The notes under the pieces were generated by a model that was not told the DNA's origin, did not search any database, and was given only the letters and a program-made list of their open reading frames with translations. From Planctomycetaceae bacterium (GTDB lineage: Bacteria; Planctomycetota; Planctomycetia; Pirellulales; Thermoguttaceae): a stretch of 12,155 nt of DNA. The stretch is from assembly GCA_009776995.1 (NCBI GenBank), contig WRMR01000095.1, positions 1-12,155 of the forward strand. The letters are read 5' to 3'. Of this stretch, positions 1 through 7,075 are shown one piece after another. Position numbers and translations under genes: made by a program. The stretch's first letter is position 1. Every line of letters starts with the position of its first letter.

Positions 1-833
1 ACGGTCGCGCTCGATGTGCGGCGGTTCCAGTCCTTGATCGTCGGCGCGAAGGCCGTCACGGTACTCGTGCCCTCTTCCGCCGATTGAATCGAAATCCACG
101 ATTGCCCGGCCAGGTGCGGCACTTTGCCCTGTTGCTCGTCAATCGAACCGCGGTCAATCGTACCTTCGTAGTGCAGCGTGGATGTGACGGCGAAACGGTC
201 GCTCAGTTTTTTGTCTTTGTTGAAATCGAGCGACAGAATATTGCTGCACTGCGTTTTGTTGGTCGTTTGAATGTGTCCGACGCCGCCGAGCGACCATTCG
301 ATGCGTTCGCCGGTCCGCAGGTAATCGTCGTCACCCTTGTAGTTGGCGAACAAAATGACCTCGCTGCCGATCAGCGCGATTTGCTCGTCAGGCGCGACCA
401 GCACAATGGGTCCGGTGCCGGGTACAAGTAGCGTCCCGCGTGTTGTTCCGCTGTCGATGACGCCTGTCCCACTTGTGGACGGGGCGATGCCGCTTGCCGT
501 TCCGGGTGTGGCACTGATGCCGGGAATTGATGACTGAGACTCCGGGGAAGGCGTTGCCGGAACGGTCGGAATTGCGCCGGCAGGCTCGTTGGGCCGCAAA
601 CCCTGCGTTGCGGTAAACGGACTGCTGTACTCCGGCAAGGTTGCGTCTTCGTTTTTGACGAAAAGACAATTGCCTGACGGGTCAATCTTGTAGGGAAACT
701 GACAGCCGCAAAAGAAAATGACAAGAAAACACGCGCATACAAAAGTCAAGACAACGATTTTTGTGCAAAATCGCTCAAAGGCAGGACGATCATACCGTGG
801 CCGCAGCGATTTGTTCCCGGTAGCATGTTTCAT
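1..833 (-). CDS. Putative secreted lipoprotein, N-terminal part (planctomycete DUF11-type surface protein family); runs off left edge
   Basis: The minus strand reads open from an ATG at 833 to the window edge, 277 codons without a stop, so the 3' end lies outside. GGGAAG stands just upstream of the ATG as a ribosome site. Residues 1-25 are basic, 26-43 hydrophobic, and the segment ends FFCGC, a weak lipobox with Cys44 as the likely lipidated residue. Residues about 65-140 are a Pro/Ser/Thr/Gly-rich linker. A folded part follows with GPIVLVAP, GSEVILFA, YLRTGERIEWSL, GQSWISI and EGTSTVTAFAP. From memory, this run of motifs occurs near the N-terminus of large planctomycete surface proteins that carry DUF11 repeats further on; those repeats would lie beyond the edge. 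The gene is divergent from the TolC gene across a long AT-rich gap. Coding status and strand are firm; the family is recalled and the function unknown. Confidence 0.8.
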   Translation of the reverse strand, partial: MKHATGNKSLRPRYDRPAFERFCTKIVVLTFVCACFLVIFFCGCQFPYKIDPSGNCLFVKNEDATLPEYSSPFTATQGLRPNEPAGAIPTVPATPSPESQSSIPGISATPGTASGIAPSTSGTGVIDSGTTRGTLLVPGTGPIVLVAPDEQIALIGSEVILFANYKGDDDYLRTGERIEWSLGGVGHIQTTNKTQCSNILSLDFNKDKKLSDRFAVTSTLHYEGTIDRGSIDEQQGKVPHLAGQSWISIQSAEEGTSTVTAFAPTIKDWNRRTSSAT

Positions 834-935
834 ATTCTTCCCATCCCACTTGGTCAGGAGGACACCTCAAAATTTCTACCCTCTGTCCACTGATTCACTA
901 AACCATGTATTTTTCCCAAACAAACTATCACTTAT

Positions 936-965
936 AATATAAACCAACATTCTTAGGAAAATCAA
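936..965 (-). promoter_or_regulatory. Candidate sigma70-type promoter for the left-edge lipoprotein gene
   Basis: On the minus strand, TTGATT (965-960) and TATATT (941-936) are separated by 18 nt in an AT-rich context. This would give a leader of roughly 95 nt before the ATG at 833. It rests on consensus matching alone, and AT-rich DNA yields such matches by chance. Confidence 0.3.
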
Positions 966-1006
966 CAAAATCTCGGAATGACAGCGTATTTTGCAATAAT
1001 TTGTGC

Positions 1007-1172
1007 TTCATGCAAAGGCCAATTTGCCGGAAAATTCGCAATTTTGTGAATCTCGATAAAATTTCACGTCTATACGCAGTGCGAAGTCAAGGTGATATGC
1101 AAATTTTGAAAAAAACAAAACTGTTTTGATAAACATTTAAACAGAGTAGTTGAGAGATTATTCATGCAAAGG
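1007..1172. repeat. 12-nt direct repeat TTCATGCAAAGG (1007-1018 and 1161-1172)
   Basis: Two identical copies of TTCATGCAAAGG lie 154 nt apart in the divergent intergenic region. Paired sites between divergent promoters can be regulator binding sites, but no other evidence supports this, and chance recurrence in AT-rich DNA is possible. Confidence 0.35.
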
Positions 1173-1797
1173 TTTCGCATCGACGACACACACTTGTTCT
1201 AAAGAAATACATGGACTTATTTTCACATTGTTGCCTAGTTACACTTTTTGTTATGATTGCCAATTCGTGAACAATCGTCACTAACAGCACAACCGCTGTA
1301 ATAATTGAAAGCGAAAAAAGCATCACGCCATTCGGTGGATTTGATAAAATCTATTGCAGATGGTTGTGTCTTTTCGTATTATCAAACCGAAAAATCATGT
1401 TGTGACGAGAGGTCATATTTCAGCGATTGACACGAATTTAAAACGGAGCAAAGCTGGAACTTGGGGCTTATGTTTGAAAATAAAACCAAAATCACGCTAA
1501 AATGGGAAAAGTTTAGCAGTTTTTCTGTGAAATCGCCGGATTTTTGGAAGTTTTTTTTCACAATTTGTAAATTATTGGTCGATACCGTTATTACGAATCG
1601 TGCTGAAGTCTCTGATTGTGCAGCGATGTATCAGAATAACAACTGTGATACGAATGAGATTTTTGACACAGCCTCATTGAATTGAAATGTGATCATAATA
1701 CAAGCTGTATGGCTTGAATTGAAAACACAAGGGTGAGGAGGAAAACTGAAGGATTCGGTTTTCCGTGCTTATCTAAATTAACAGGAATGGAAGTCTG

Positions 1798-4089
1798 ATG
1801 AGTTGGAAAAAATGGATTCCGTTGTTCTTGACAGGGATATTTGTCGTCGGGGCATTCGGTTGTCGTCCACAACAACCGGTTTATCTGGGCGAAAAAGGTA
1901 ACATGGCAGCCCATTACATTGGCGATGGGACGTGGCCGGAACTTCCTGACACGCATGTCCCTTCACTGCCGGAAGTCGTCAGTTCGGACGCGCCTCTGAC
2001 GCTGGACAACGGGACTCCCCGCGAGTATTGGAACCTCTCACTCCAGGAAGTCGTGCAAATCGCCCTGCAAAACGGAAAGGTTCTGCGCAATCTGGGTGGT
2101 GTGTCGTTTGGTGCAACCGGTGCGAATGGGGCGCCAAGCGTTTTGATCAGCAACCCCTACTCGGTGGGAACGATTTATGATCCCGCGCTGGTCGAAGCCG
2201 ACCCGCGTTACGGCGTCGAAGCCGCTCTGTCCGCCTACGACGGCCAGTTGAATGCTTCGGCTGCCTGGAACAAAATTGACGAGCAAACCAACACCAATAG
2301 TATCTTTATGGCACCTGTATCGCAAGGCGACCAGGGAACATTTCAAGCGACGATTTCAAAATATGCCGCGACCGGAACGACATTCTATGTGCGTAACAAC
2401 AATGTTTACGATTGGGGTAACTCACCATCACGGGAATACCCCAGCACCTGGTCAACCTACACCGAAGCCGGGTTTACGCAAGCGTTATTGCAAGGCCGCG
2501 GCGTGACATTCAACCGGATAGCCGGTCCCGGTGCGATTCCCGGTTATTATAACGGCGTACTCATCGCCCGCATCAACACGGAACGATCACTCATTGACTT
2601 CGAAATGGGCGTTCGCGAACTGGCTTACAGCACGGAAAACGCCTACTGGAACTTGTACAATGCCTACCGGAACTATGACACGGTCAAGACGGGATTAAAA
2701 TCCGCATACGTGACCTGGGGAAAAGTTTATGAATTCTTTATCGCAGGGGACGCCCGCGGGAGTGCCCAGGCGGAAGCCCAGGCGCGACAGCAATTTTTCA
2801 GTTTCTATGCCAGCACCAAGGATGCGTTGAGTAATATTTACAAGACGGAAGCGATGCTCCGTTTTGCGATGGGGATCGCGTCCTCAGACGGTCGCCTGAT
2901 CAAGCCGGTGGACGAGCCGACGGTCGCGAAAATCCGTTTCGATTGGAGCGAAGTCAAATCCGAAGGTCTCACCCGCGCCCCGGAAATCCGCAAAATGAAG
3001 TGGGACGTCAAGCAGCGTGAGTTGGAACTGATCGCCTCGCGGAACTTTTTGTTGCCCAGCCTGAATTTCACCGGAACCTATCGATTCAACGGCATGGGAC
3101 AAGACCTGATCAATCATTCGTCAAGCACGACCAATGCTTACGGGTCGATGACCGGCGGCGATTATCAGGGTTGGCACATGGAATTGGGATTTTCAGCCCC
3201 GTTTGGCTGGCGCAAGGAACGTGCCGCCGTCCGTCATGCGGAGTTGAACCTGACGAAATACCGTGTCTTGTTGCAGGAACAGGAACTCGCACTTGACCAC
3301 AACCTGGCCGACGCGATTCGGGACATGGATCGCTTCTACAACCAGGCGGAAATCGCTTTCAATCGTCGCAGGGCGGCTCAAGAGGAAGTCCGGGCGACGG
3401 AAGAATCCTACGAAGTCCAGAAAACGACCCTCGACCAGGTTCTCGACGCCCAACGGCGTTTGGCCGAAGCGGAAAGCTCCTATTTCAACAGCATCGTCAA
3501 CTACAACCTGTCGATCACGAAGCTGCATTACCTGAAAGGCTCGCTGCTTGAGTTCAACAACATCGCTCTCGCCGAAGGCCCCTGGCCGAACAAAGCCCAG
3601 TTTGACGCCGTGCGTCAGGCACGCAAACGTGACGCCGGCCACTACATCAACTACGGCTACACCCGGCCGGGCGTGATTTCCAACGGGGTTTACCGGCAAT
3701 TCCAGAATCCGCAGGTCGGCATGACAAGCAGTCAGGCAACCTTCCAGGGGACGGAACAGGTGATTTACAACGACCAGGCGTACATGTATGACGGGACGGT
3801 GCCTTATCAGCAGGGAATGCCCTATCAGGGAACGCCTTACCAGTACGAATCCCTGCCGGGGAGCATCAACACCACCCCGCAACCGAACTATGGGGTTCCC
3901 GCCGGACAGTACCAGCAACCGTATCCCATCCAATCGGTCAATTATCAGACCAAGGCTGTGAGTGGTTCGGCTTTCGCGACGGCCGCGCCGCAACCTGTGC
4001 AACAACCCGTTGTTTATTCGGTCAACTATCCGCAGGGACCGGCCCAAACGAATCCGATGGCAACGGCAAGAACAACCGGATACAGGTAA
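1798..4089 (+). CDS. TolC-family outer-membrane efflux protein with lipobox and Gln/Tyr/Pro-rich tail
   Basis: A 763-residue protein, probably the outer-membrane channel of a type I secretion or efflux system. Residues 5-21 are hydrophobic and end AFG before Cys22, a good lipobox, so the mature protein is probably lipid-anchored. Residues about 79-101 (NLSLQEVVQIALQNGKVLRNLGG) match the start of the outer-membrane efflux repeat. The second repeat begins near the FDWSEVKSEGLTRAPEIRKM segment and continues through ELELIASRNFLLPSLNFTG and a long alpha-helical part (LTKYRVLLQEQELAL to TTLDQVLDAQRRLAEAESSYFNSIVNYNLSITKLHYLKG). The last 130 or so residues are a low-complexity tail rich in Gln, Tyr and Pro, beyond the usual TolC length of about 450-500. 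AGGA and GGAAG precede the ATG. No inner-membrane pump or adaptor gene is adjacent, so the transported substrate cannot be inferred. Confidence 0.88.
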   Translation: MSWKKWIPLFLTGIFVVGAFGCRPQQPVYLGEKGNMAAHYIGDGTWPELPDTHVPSLPEVVSSDAPLTLDNGTPREYWNLSLQEVVQIALQNGKVLRNLGGVSFGATGANGAPSVLISNPYSVGTIYDPALVEADPRYGVEAALSAYDGQLNASAAWNKIDEQTNTNSIFMAPVSQGDQGTFQATISKYAATGTTFYVRNNNVYDWGNSPSREYPSTWSTYTEAGFTQALLQGRGVTFNRIAGPGAIPGYYNGVLIARINTERSLIDFEMGVRELAYSTENAYWNLYNAYRNYDTVKTGLKSAYVTWGKVYEFFIAGDARGSAQAEAQARQQFFSFYASTKDALSNIYKTEAMLRFAMGIASSDGRLIKPVDEPTVAKIRFDWSEVKSEGLTRAPEIRKMKWDVKQRELELIASRNFLLPSLNFTGTYRFNGMGQDLINHSSSTTNAYGSMTGGDYQGWHMELGFSAPFGWRKERAAVRHAELNLTKYRVLLQEQELALDHNLADAIRDMDRFYNQAEIAFNRRRAAQEEVRATEESYEVQKTTLDQVLDAQRRLAEAESSYFNSIVNYNLSITKLHYLKGSLLEFNNIALAEGPWPNKAQFDAVRQARKRDAGHYINYGYTRPGVISNGVYRQFQNPQVGMTSSQATFQGTEQVIYNDQAYMYDGTVPYQQGMPYQGTPYQYESLPGSINTTPQPNYGVPAGQYQQPYPIQSVNYQTKAVSGSAFATAAPQPVQQPVVYSVNYPQGPAQTNPMATARTTGYR

Positions 4090-4104
4090 ATGGGCTAGGG
4101 ACGA

Positions 4105-4284
4105 GTTCAAAGCGCAGAGTGCAGAGTGTAGAATGCAGAATGTTCCGCTTCTTTATCTTCACTTTGAACTTTGAACTTTGAACTTTGAACTTTGAACTCT
4201 GCTCCGCTTTGACCGCTTGATGACTCTCGCGGCTCTGATCTTAAACTCTCTGCATTCTGCATTCTGCATTTTCTTACTTTGAAC
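4105..4284. repeat. Small imperfect inverted element made of heptamer repeats, just downstream of the TolC gene
   Basis: The outer ends are GTTCAAAG (4105-4112) and CTTTGAAC (4277-4284), perfect reverse complements. Inside them lie four heptamers of the GCAGAGT/GCAGAAT type at 4114-4141 and, in opposite orientation, GCATTCT heptamers at 4252-4270. Between these is a run of five perfect ACTTTGA heptamers (4161-4195). The whole could fold as an extended hairpin 15 nt after the TolC stop codon. Similar heptamer repeats occur dispersed in cyanobacterial and other genomes. It may act in transcript termination or simply be selfish or slippage-generated DNA. Confidence 0.7.
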
Positions 4285-4344
4285 TTTCTTCGTTGGCATG
4301 ATATGCCCTTTCTCTAACAGGGGTGATAAACGATTGACGGGATC

Positions 4345-4583
4345 ACTTTTTTGAATTCCGTCACGACTTTTTTGACTCACGTTAGGACTTTTTTGACTAA
4401 TGTTAGGACTTTTTTGACTAACGTTAAGACTTTTTTGACTAACGGTAGGACTTTTTTGACTAACGTTAGGACTTTTTTGACTAACGTTAGGACTTTTTTG
4501 ACTAACGTTAGGACTTTTTTGACTAACGTTAGGACTTTTTTGACTAACGTTAAGACTTTTTTGACTAACGTTAGGACTTTTTT
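4345..4583. repeat. Tandem 21-bp array with phased T6 tracts and CTAACGTTAG palindromes
   Basis: ACTTTTTT starts at 4345 and recurs every 21 nt without exception (4366, 4387, and so on to 4576), twelve copies. Between the tracts stands CTAACGTTAG, a perfect 10-bp palindrome, in the central copies; outer copies carry single changes (CTCACG, CTAATG, CGGTAG, GTTAAG). The first linker, after 4354, is unrelated. The unit is thus CTAACGTTAG plus GACTTTTTTGA. T6 tracts at two helical turns are the textbook arrangement for intrinsic curvature, and the palindromes would all face one side of the helix. A frame through it encodes a 7-residue repeat, but nothing else supports a protein. Confidence 0.92.
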
Positions 4584-4935
4584 CCTTATGGGAAGTTCCT
4601 GAATTGCGGATTTTGTCGGTGAGCTTCCCGCCTCCTGCCGGCTTGCTTCCCTTGCAACCAAGATAGGTTGAAACTGGAAAGAGTGTCAGGAAATTTTTGA
4701 ATCTTTTGATTTTTTTGAATTAATTGATTTTTGTCTCACGCAGAATGGCGAGTGGCACTGACTCTGCTCGCTTTGCGCACTCGCCACTAACCACCCGCCC
4801 CGGTTGTCTCAGGATTTGAGGAATATCTCCCAATCGAAATCCCAGTCGAAATCGAAAACCGACGGGACGCCGTGCTGCATGGTCGTGGTGAAAAATCGCT
4901 TGCTTTTCCGTGAAAATCAACTAAAATTTGTGTAG
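4584..4935. other. Noncoding stretch before the Rpn-family gene, with one inverted repeat
   Basis: No convincing gene. It opens with mixed sequence, then a T-rich stretch around 4695-4735. TGGCGAGTG (4746-4754) and CACTCGCCA (4778-4786) form a perfect 9-bp inverted repeat around a 23-nt loop; no T-run follows on either strand, so it is not a typical intrinsic terminator. The sequence CGAAATC recurs near 4830-4855. No clear promoter for the downstream gene was found. Confidence 0.4.
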
Positions 4936-4942
4936 AGGAGGA
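4936..4942 (+). promoter_or_regulatory. Strong ribosome-binding site (AGGAGGA) that fixes the original rpn start at 4950
   Basis: AGGAGGA lies 7 nt before the ATG at 4950, ideal spacing, but directly abuts the ATG at 4943 that is in frame with most of the nuclease domain. It therefore points to 4950 as the ancestral start. Translation from 4950 in the sequence as given ends after 29 codons at 5039, which exposes the first frameshift. Confidence 0.7.
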
Positions 4943-5593
4943 ATGATATATGTCCCGCTACATCAACCCTACACGGATTTTGGGTTCAAAAAATTATTCG
5001 GTGAAGAGGCGAACAAGGATTTGCTCATCGACTTTTTGAATACGCTCTTGCCGGAAAAGCACCTGGTCAAAGACCTTTCGTTCCGCAATCCGGATCACCT
5101 TGGCACAACACCGACGGAACGCCGCGCGGTGTTTGACGTTTTCTGCGAAGCGAACAGCGGTGAAAAGTTCATCGTTGAAATGCAGAAAGAAGATCAGGAG
5201 TTTTTCAAGGATCGCTCGCTTGATTATACGGCGTACCCGATTCGTGATCAGGGTTGGAAAGGCAAAGCCCCGGAAACGGGTGAGATTTGGGATTTTGAAC
5301 TCAAGACCGTTTATTTCGTCGGCATCCTTGATTTCATTTTCGATAAAACCGATCCTGAACCGATCCTGATCAATCAAGTATCGCTGAAAGACCAGCGTGG
5401 CAGGGAGTTTTACGAGAAACTTCAATTGATTTATATCCAAATGCCGTTGTTCCAGTTGAAGGAATCGGAACTGGAAACCCGTTGTGACAAGTGGCTGTAT
5501 TTTCTGAAATATCTTCCGGGTTTGGAACATATTCCCACGATATTGAAGGAAAAGGTGTTTGAAAAGCCTTCCACACGGCGGAAGTTGCTGTGA
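4943..5593 (+). CDS. Rpn-family nuclease domain fragment as sequenced (central frame)
   Basis: This is the open frame that actually carries the nuclease domain. It contains YTDFGFKKLFGEEANKDLL, FDVFCEANSGEKFIVEMQK with the presumed catalytic Asp and Glu, and the KDRSLDYTAYPIRDQ segment, and ends after FEKPSTRRKLL. The start is uncertain: the ATG at 4943 touches the Shine-Dalgarno, and a TTG at 4928 has none. Both give an atypical N-terminus (MIYVPLHQPYTDF) where relatives have a form of MSRYINPYTDF. The last eight residues are out-of-frame sequence replacing the expected KAFHTAEVA helix. A product made from this frame would keep the catalytic core but lack the C-terminal helical part. Confidence 0.55.
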   Translation: MIYVPLHQPYTDFGFKKLFGEEANKDLLIDFLNTLLPEKHLVKDLSFRNPDHLGTTPTERRAVFDVFCEANSGEKFIVEMQKEDQEFFKDRSLDYTAYPIRDQGWKGKAPETGEIWDFELKTVYFVGILDFIFDKTDPEPILINQVSLKDQRGREFYEKLQLIYIQMPLFQLKESELETRCDKWLYFLKYLPGLEHIPTILKEKVFEKPSTRRKLL

Positions 5594-5820
5594 TGTCGCC
5601 GGCGGAACGTGACCGGTACGAACAGGAGTCGAACGATTACCTGACATACTGGGCAACCCTCACAACAGCGGAAAAGAGGGGAAAAAACATGGGAAGAGCC
5701 GAAGGTGAAATCCAAAAAGCGATGGATATTGCCCGGAATATGAAAAACGAAGGTTTCGATTCCGCTATGATCGCTAAAATCACCGGCTTGTCCCCGGACG
5801 AAATCGAACGGCTGGATTGA
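4950..5820 (+). pseudogene. Rpn-family recombination-promoting nuclease / PD-(D/E)XK 'transposase', interrupted by two 1-nt frameshifts
   Basis: Read across three frames, the region encodes one family member. The frame from 4950 gives MSRYINP, then YTDFGFKKLFGEEANKDLLIDFL continues in the next frame. One extra C in the CCC at 4967-4969 joins them. Near the 3' end VFEK changes frame into AFHTAEVAVMSPAERDRYEQ; one extra A in the AAAA at 5562-5565 joins these. With both repairs the gene has 291 codons, the usual family size. In restored numbering Asp63 and the Glu77-Met-Gln79-Lys80 motif are the likely PD-(D/E)XK nuclease residues. Rpn proteins are nucleases linked to recombination and phage defence. 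The two breaks could be genuine decay, sequencing error, or for the second site recoding. Family is confident; functional state is open. Confidence 0.8.
5593..5820 (+). CDS. C-terminal part of the Rpn-family protein as a separate small ORF (possible RpnS-like product)
   Basis: The ATG at 5593 shares one base with the TGA that closes the nuclease frame; a GTG stands directly before it at 5590. The 75-residue product reads MSPAERDRYEQESNDYLTYW, then a helical segment around MGRAEGEIQKAMDIARNMKN, and ends EGFDSAMIAKITGLSPDEIERLD, the characteristic tail of this family, with the usual EGREEG repeats reduced to one short stretch. No strong Shine-Dalgarno precedes it, so expression would depend on coupling to the upstream stop or on frameshifting at AAAAG. 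Enterobacterial Rpn genes are known to make a small C-terminal protein from an internal start that neutralises the nuclease; whether this ORF does so is inference. Confidence 0.5.
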   Translation: MSPAERDRYEQESNDYLTYWATLTTAEKRGKNMGRAEGEIQKAMDIARNMKNEGFDSAMIAKITGLSPDEIERLD

Positions 5821-5892
5821 TTCTCGTCTTCAGACATACCAAATTTTCGTGCTACCGTCAGTATTTTAAAGTACCGTGGAAACATAGGTGAT

Positions 5893-7032
5893 ATGGACAA
5901 CTTGCTTCAAACCCCGCTTTTTGATTGGCACGTTTCGCACCAGGGTCGCATGGTTGAGTTCGGCGGCTGGGAAATGCCGGTGCAGTACAGATCGGTCATC
6001 GACGAGCACATCGCAACGCGAACTGCCGTCGGCCTGACCGACGTGTCGCACATGGGACGCCTCAAATTCGAGGGTGAAGGCGTCTGCCGTTTTCTCGATG
6101 GTTTTCTGACGCGGAATATTGCCGCCATCAAGCCGGGACAGGTGCGATACTCGTTGATTACCAACGACTTGGGCGGCATCATTGACGATGTCCTCATCAG
6201 CCGATTCGAGAATCCGGACGAAGGCGGTGAGTATTACCTGCTGGTCGTCAACGCTTCGAATCGTGAAAAGGTGCTCGGCAAATTGCGGCGGTCTCTGACG
6301 CCCGAAATGCAAGACGGCGTGACACTGACCGACTTGACGTTCACTGTGGCCATGTTCGCCGTGCAAGGCCCGAAAGCCGTTGATTTGCTACAACCCTTTG
6401 TCGATATTGACCTTGTTGCAATCAAGTATTACAACGGGCTTCATGTTTCGCTGAAACATCCGAAGGCCGCCGGGCGGAAATTCCTGCTGACTCGGACAGG
6501 TTACACCGGCGAGGACGGTTTCGAGATTTGCGTTGATGCAGACATTGCGACAGAAATTTGGGACACCTTTCTGCAAGTCGGGCAACCGCTCGATGCCAAG
6601 TCAGTCGGGCTGGGAGCGCGGGACACATTGCGGCTTGAAGCGGCACTGCCCCTGTATGGACATGAGATGTCGGAAAAGGTGACGCCCTTCGAAGCCGGGC
6701 TGAGTTATGCACTGCATCTGACAGGGCCGAGATTTCCCGGATTCGATGCCTTGGTGCAAATGGCCGATCAGTCGCCATCCCGGGTACGTATCGGTTTTGA
6801 GCTCGAAGGCAAACGCCCGGCACGCGAAGGCTGTGAGATTTGGCACGGTGGTAAAGCGGTCGGCGTTGTCACCAGCGGAACCTTCGCCCCGACGCTTAAC
6901 CGTCCGATCGGCATGGGCTATGTACCGCCTGCTCTGGCTGAACCGGGTACGAACATTGAAATTGATATTCGCGGCAAACAATCCCTTGCCCAGGTTGTGC
7001 CGTTGCCGTTCTACAAACGCGAGAAAAAGTGA
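5893..7032 (+). CDS. gcvT: Aminomethyltransferase, T-protein of the glycine cleavage system
   Basis: A complete 379-residue T-protein. It transfers the methylene group of the aminomethyl-lipoyl arm of H-protein to tetrahydrofolate and releases ammonia. Visible family signatures are FGGWEMPVQY (residues 23-32), DVSHMGR (50-56), the GGIIDD segment (94-99) that carries the catalytic Asp, YYLLVVNASN (114-123), RTGYTGEDGFEI and GLGARDTLRLEAALPLYGHEM. The C-terminal barrel has VTSGTFAPTLNRPIGMGYVP. AGGTG lies 4-5 nt before the ATG. The gene starts 72 nt after the Rpn remnant. It has no gcvH or gcvP partner here: the next gene is convergent, so it is transcribed alone or is the last gene of its unit. 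Nothing in it looks degraded. Confidence 0.96.
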   Translation: MDNLLQTPLFDWHVSHQGRMVEFGGWEMPVQYRSVIDEHIATRTAVGLTDVSHMGRLKFEGEGVCRFLDGFLTRNIAAIKPGQVRYSLITNDLGGIIDDVLISRFENPDEGGEYYLLVVNASNREKVLGKLRRSLTPEMQDGVTLTDLTFTVAMFAVQGPKAVDLLQPFVDIDLVAIKYYNGLHVSLKHPKAAGRKFLLTRTGYTGEDGFEICVDADIATEIWDTFLQVGQPLDAKSVGLGARDTLRLEAALPLYGHEMSEKVTPFEAGLSYALHLTGPRFPGFDALVQMADQSPSRVRIGFELEGKRPAREGCEIWHGGKAVGVVTSGTFAPTLNRPIGMGYVPPALAEPGTNIEIDIRGKQSLAQVVPLPFYKREKK

Positions 7033-7075
7033 GTCATTTTGCACGAAACAGTATTCTGGAACGAAGGACTAAGGA

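Larger units (their letters stand above)
834..1797. other. Long AT-rich divergent intergenic region
   Basis: About 960 nt separate the minus-strand lipoprotein start from the plus-strand TolC start. The stretch is markedly more AT-rich than the flanking genes, and no open frame in it looks like a protein. It holds the candidate promoter at 936-965, a 12-nt direct repeat (1007 and 1161) and a small inverted repeat, GGAAAAC / GTTTTCC, at 1740-1764 in the likely TolC leader. A TTGACA at 1663-1668 has no well-placed -10 box; the CATAAT at 1694 is 25 nt away. No tRNA or clear terminator is visible. Confidence 0.6.

Noticed and set aside
84..742. Plus-strand 84-431 and minus-strand 371-742 open frames at the left edge
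   Set aside because: Both are out of frame with the continuous minus-strand lipoprotein reading from 833, which has start, signal segment and recognisable motifs.
1461..1685. 74-codon plus-strand frame in the AT-rich intergenic region
   Set aside because: No Shine-Dalgarno of quality, no recognisable motif, and AT-rich composition unlike neighbouring genes.
1663..1699. TolC promoter from TTGACA (1663) and CATAAT (1694)
   Set aside because: The 25-nt spacing is too long for a sigma70-type promoter.
3193..4110. 305-codon minus-strand open frame
   Set aside because: It lies antisense to the well-supported TolC gene; its composition is that of a shadow frame and no motif is visible.
4345..4583. 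CRISPR-like periodic repeat
   Set aside because: The period is 21 nt and there are no unique spacers; the whole unit is repeated, so it is a tandem array.
4351..4661. Open frames through the 21-bp array encoding seven-residue repeats on both strands (NVRTFLT and VLTLVKK)
   Set aside because: A 21-nt unit without stops gives open frames automatically. Neither frame has a good ribosome site or sequence outside the repeat that looks like protein.
4746..4786. Intrinsic terminator at the TGGCGAGTG/CACTCGCCA inverted repeat
   Set aside because: The loop is 23 nt and there is no T-run after the stem on either strand.
4720..4920. 66-codon minus-strand frame before the Rpn gene
   Set aside because: It spans an inverted repeat and short CGAAATC repeats, and no family resemblance was seen.
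6248..6262. tRNA-like TTCGAATC
   Set aside because: It lies inside gcvT coding sequence (the VVNASNRE segment) with no cloverleaf around it; no tRNA was found in the window.
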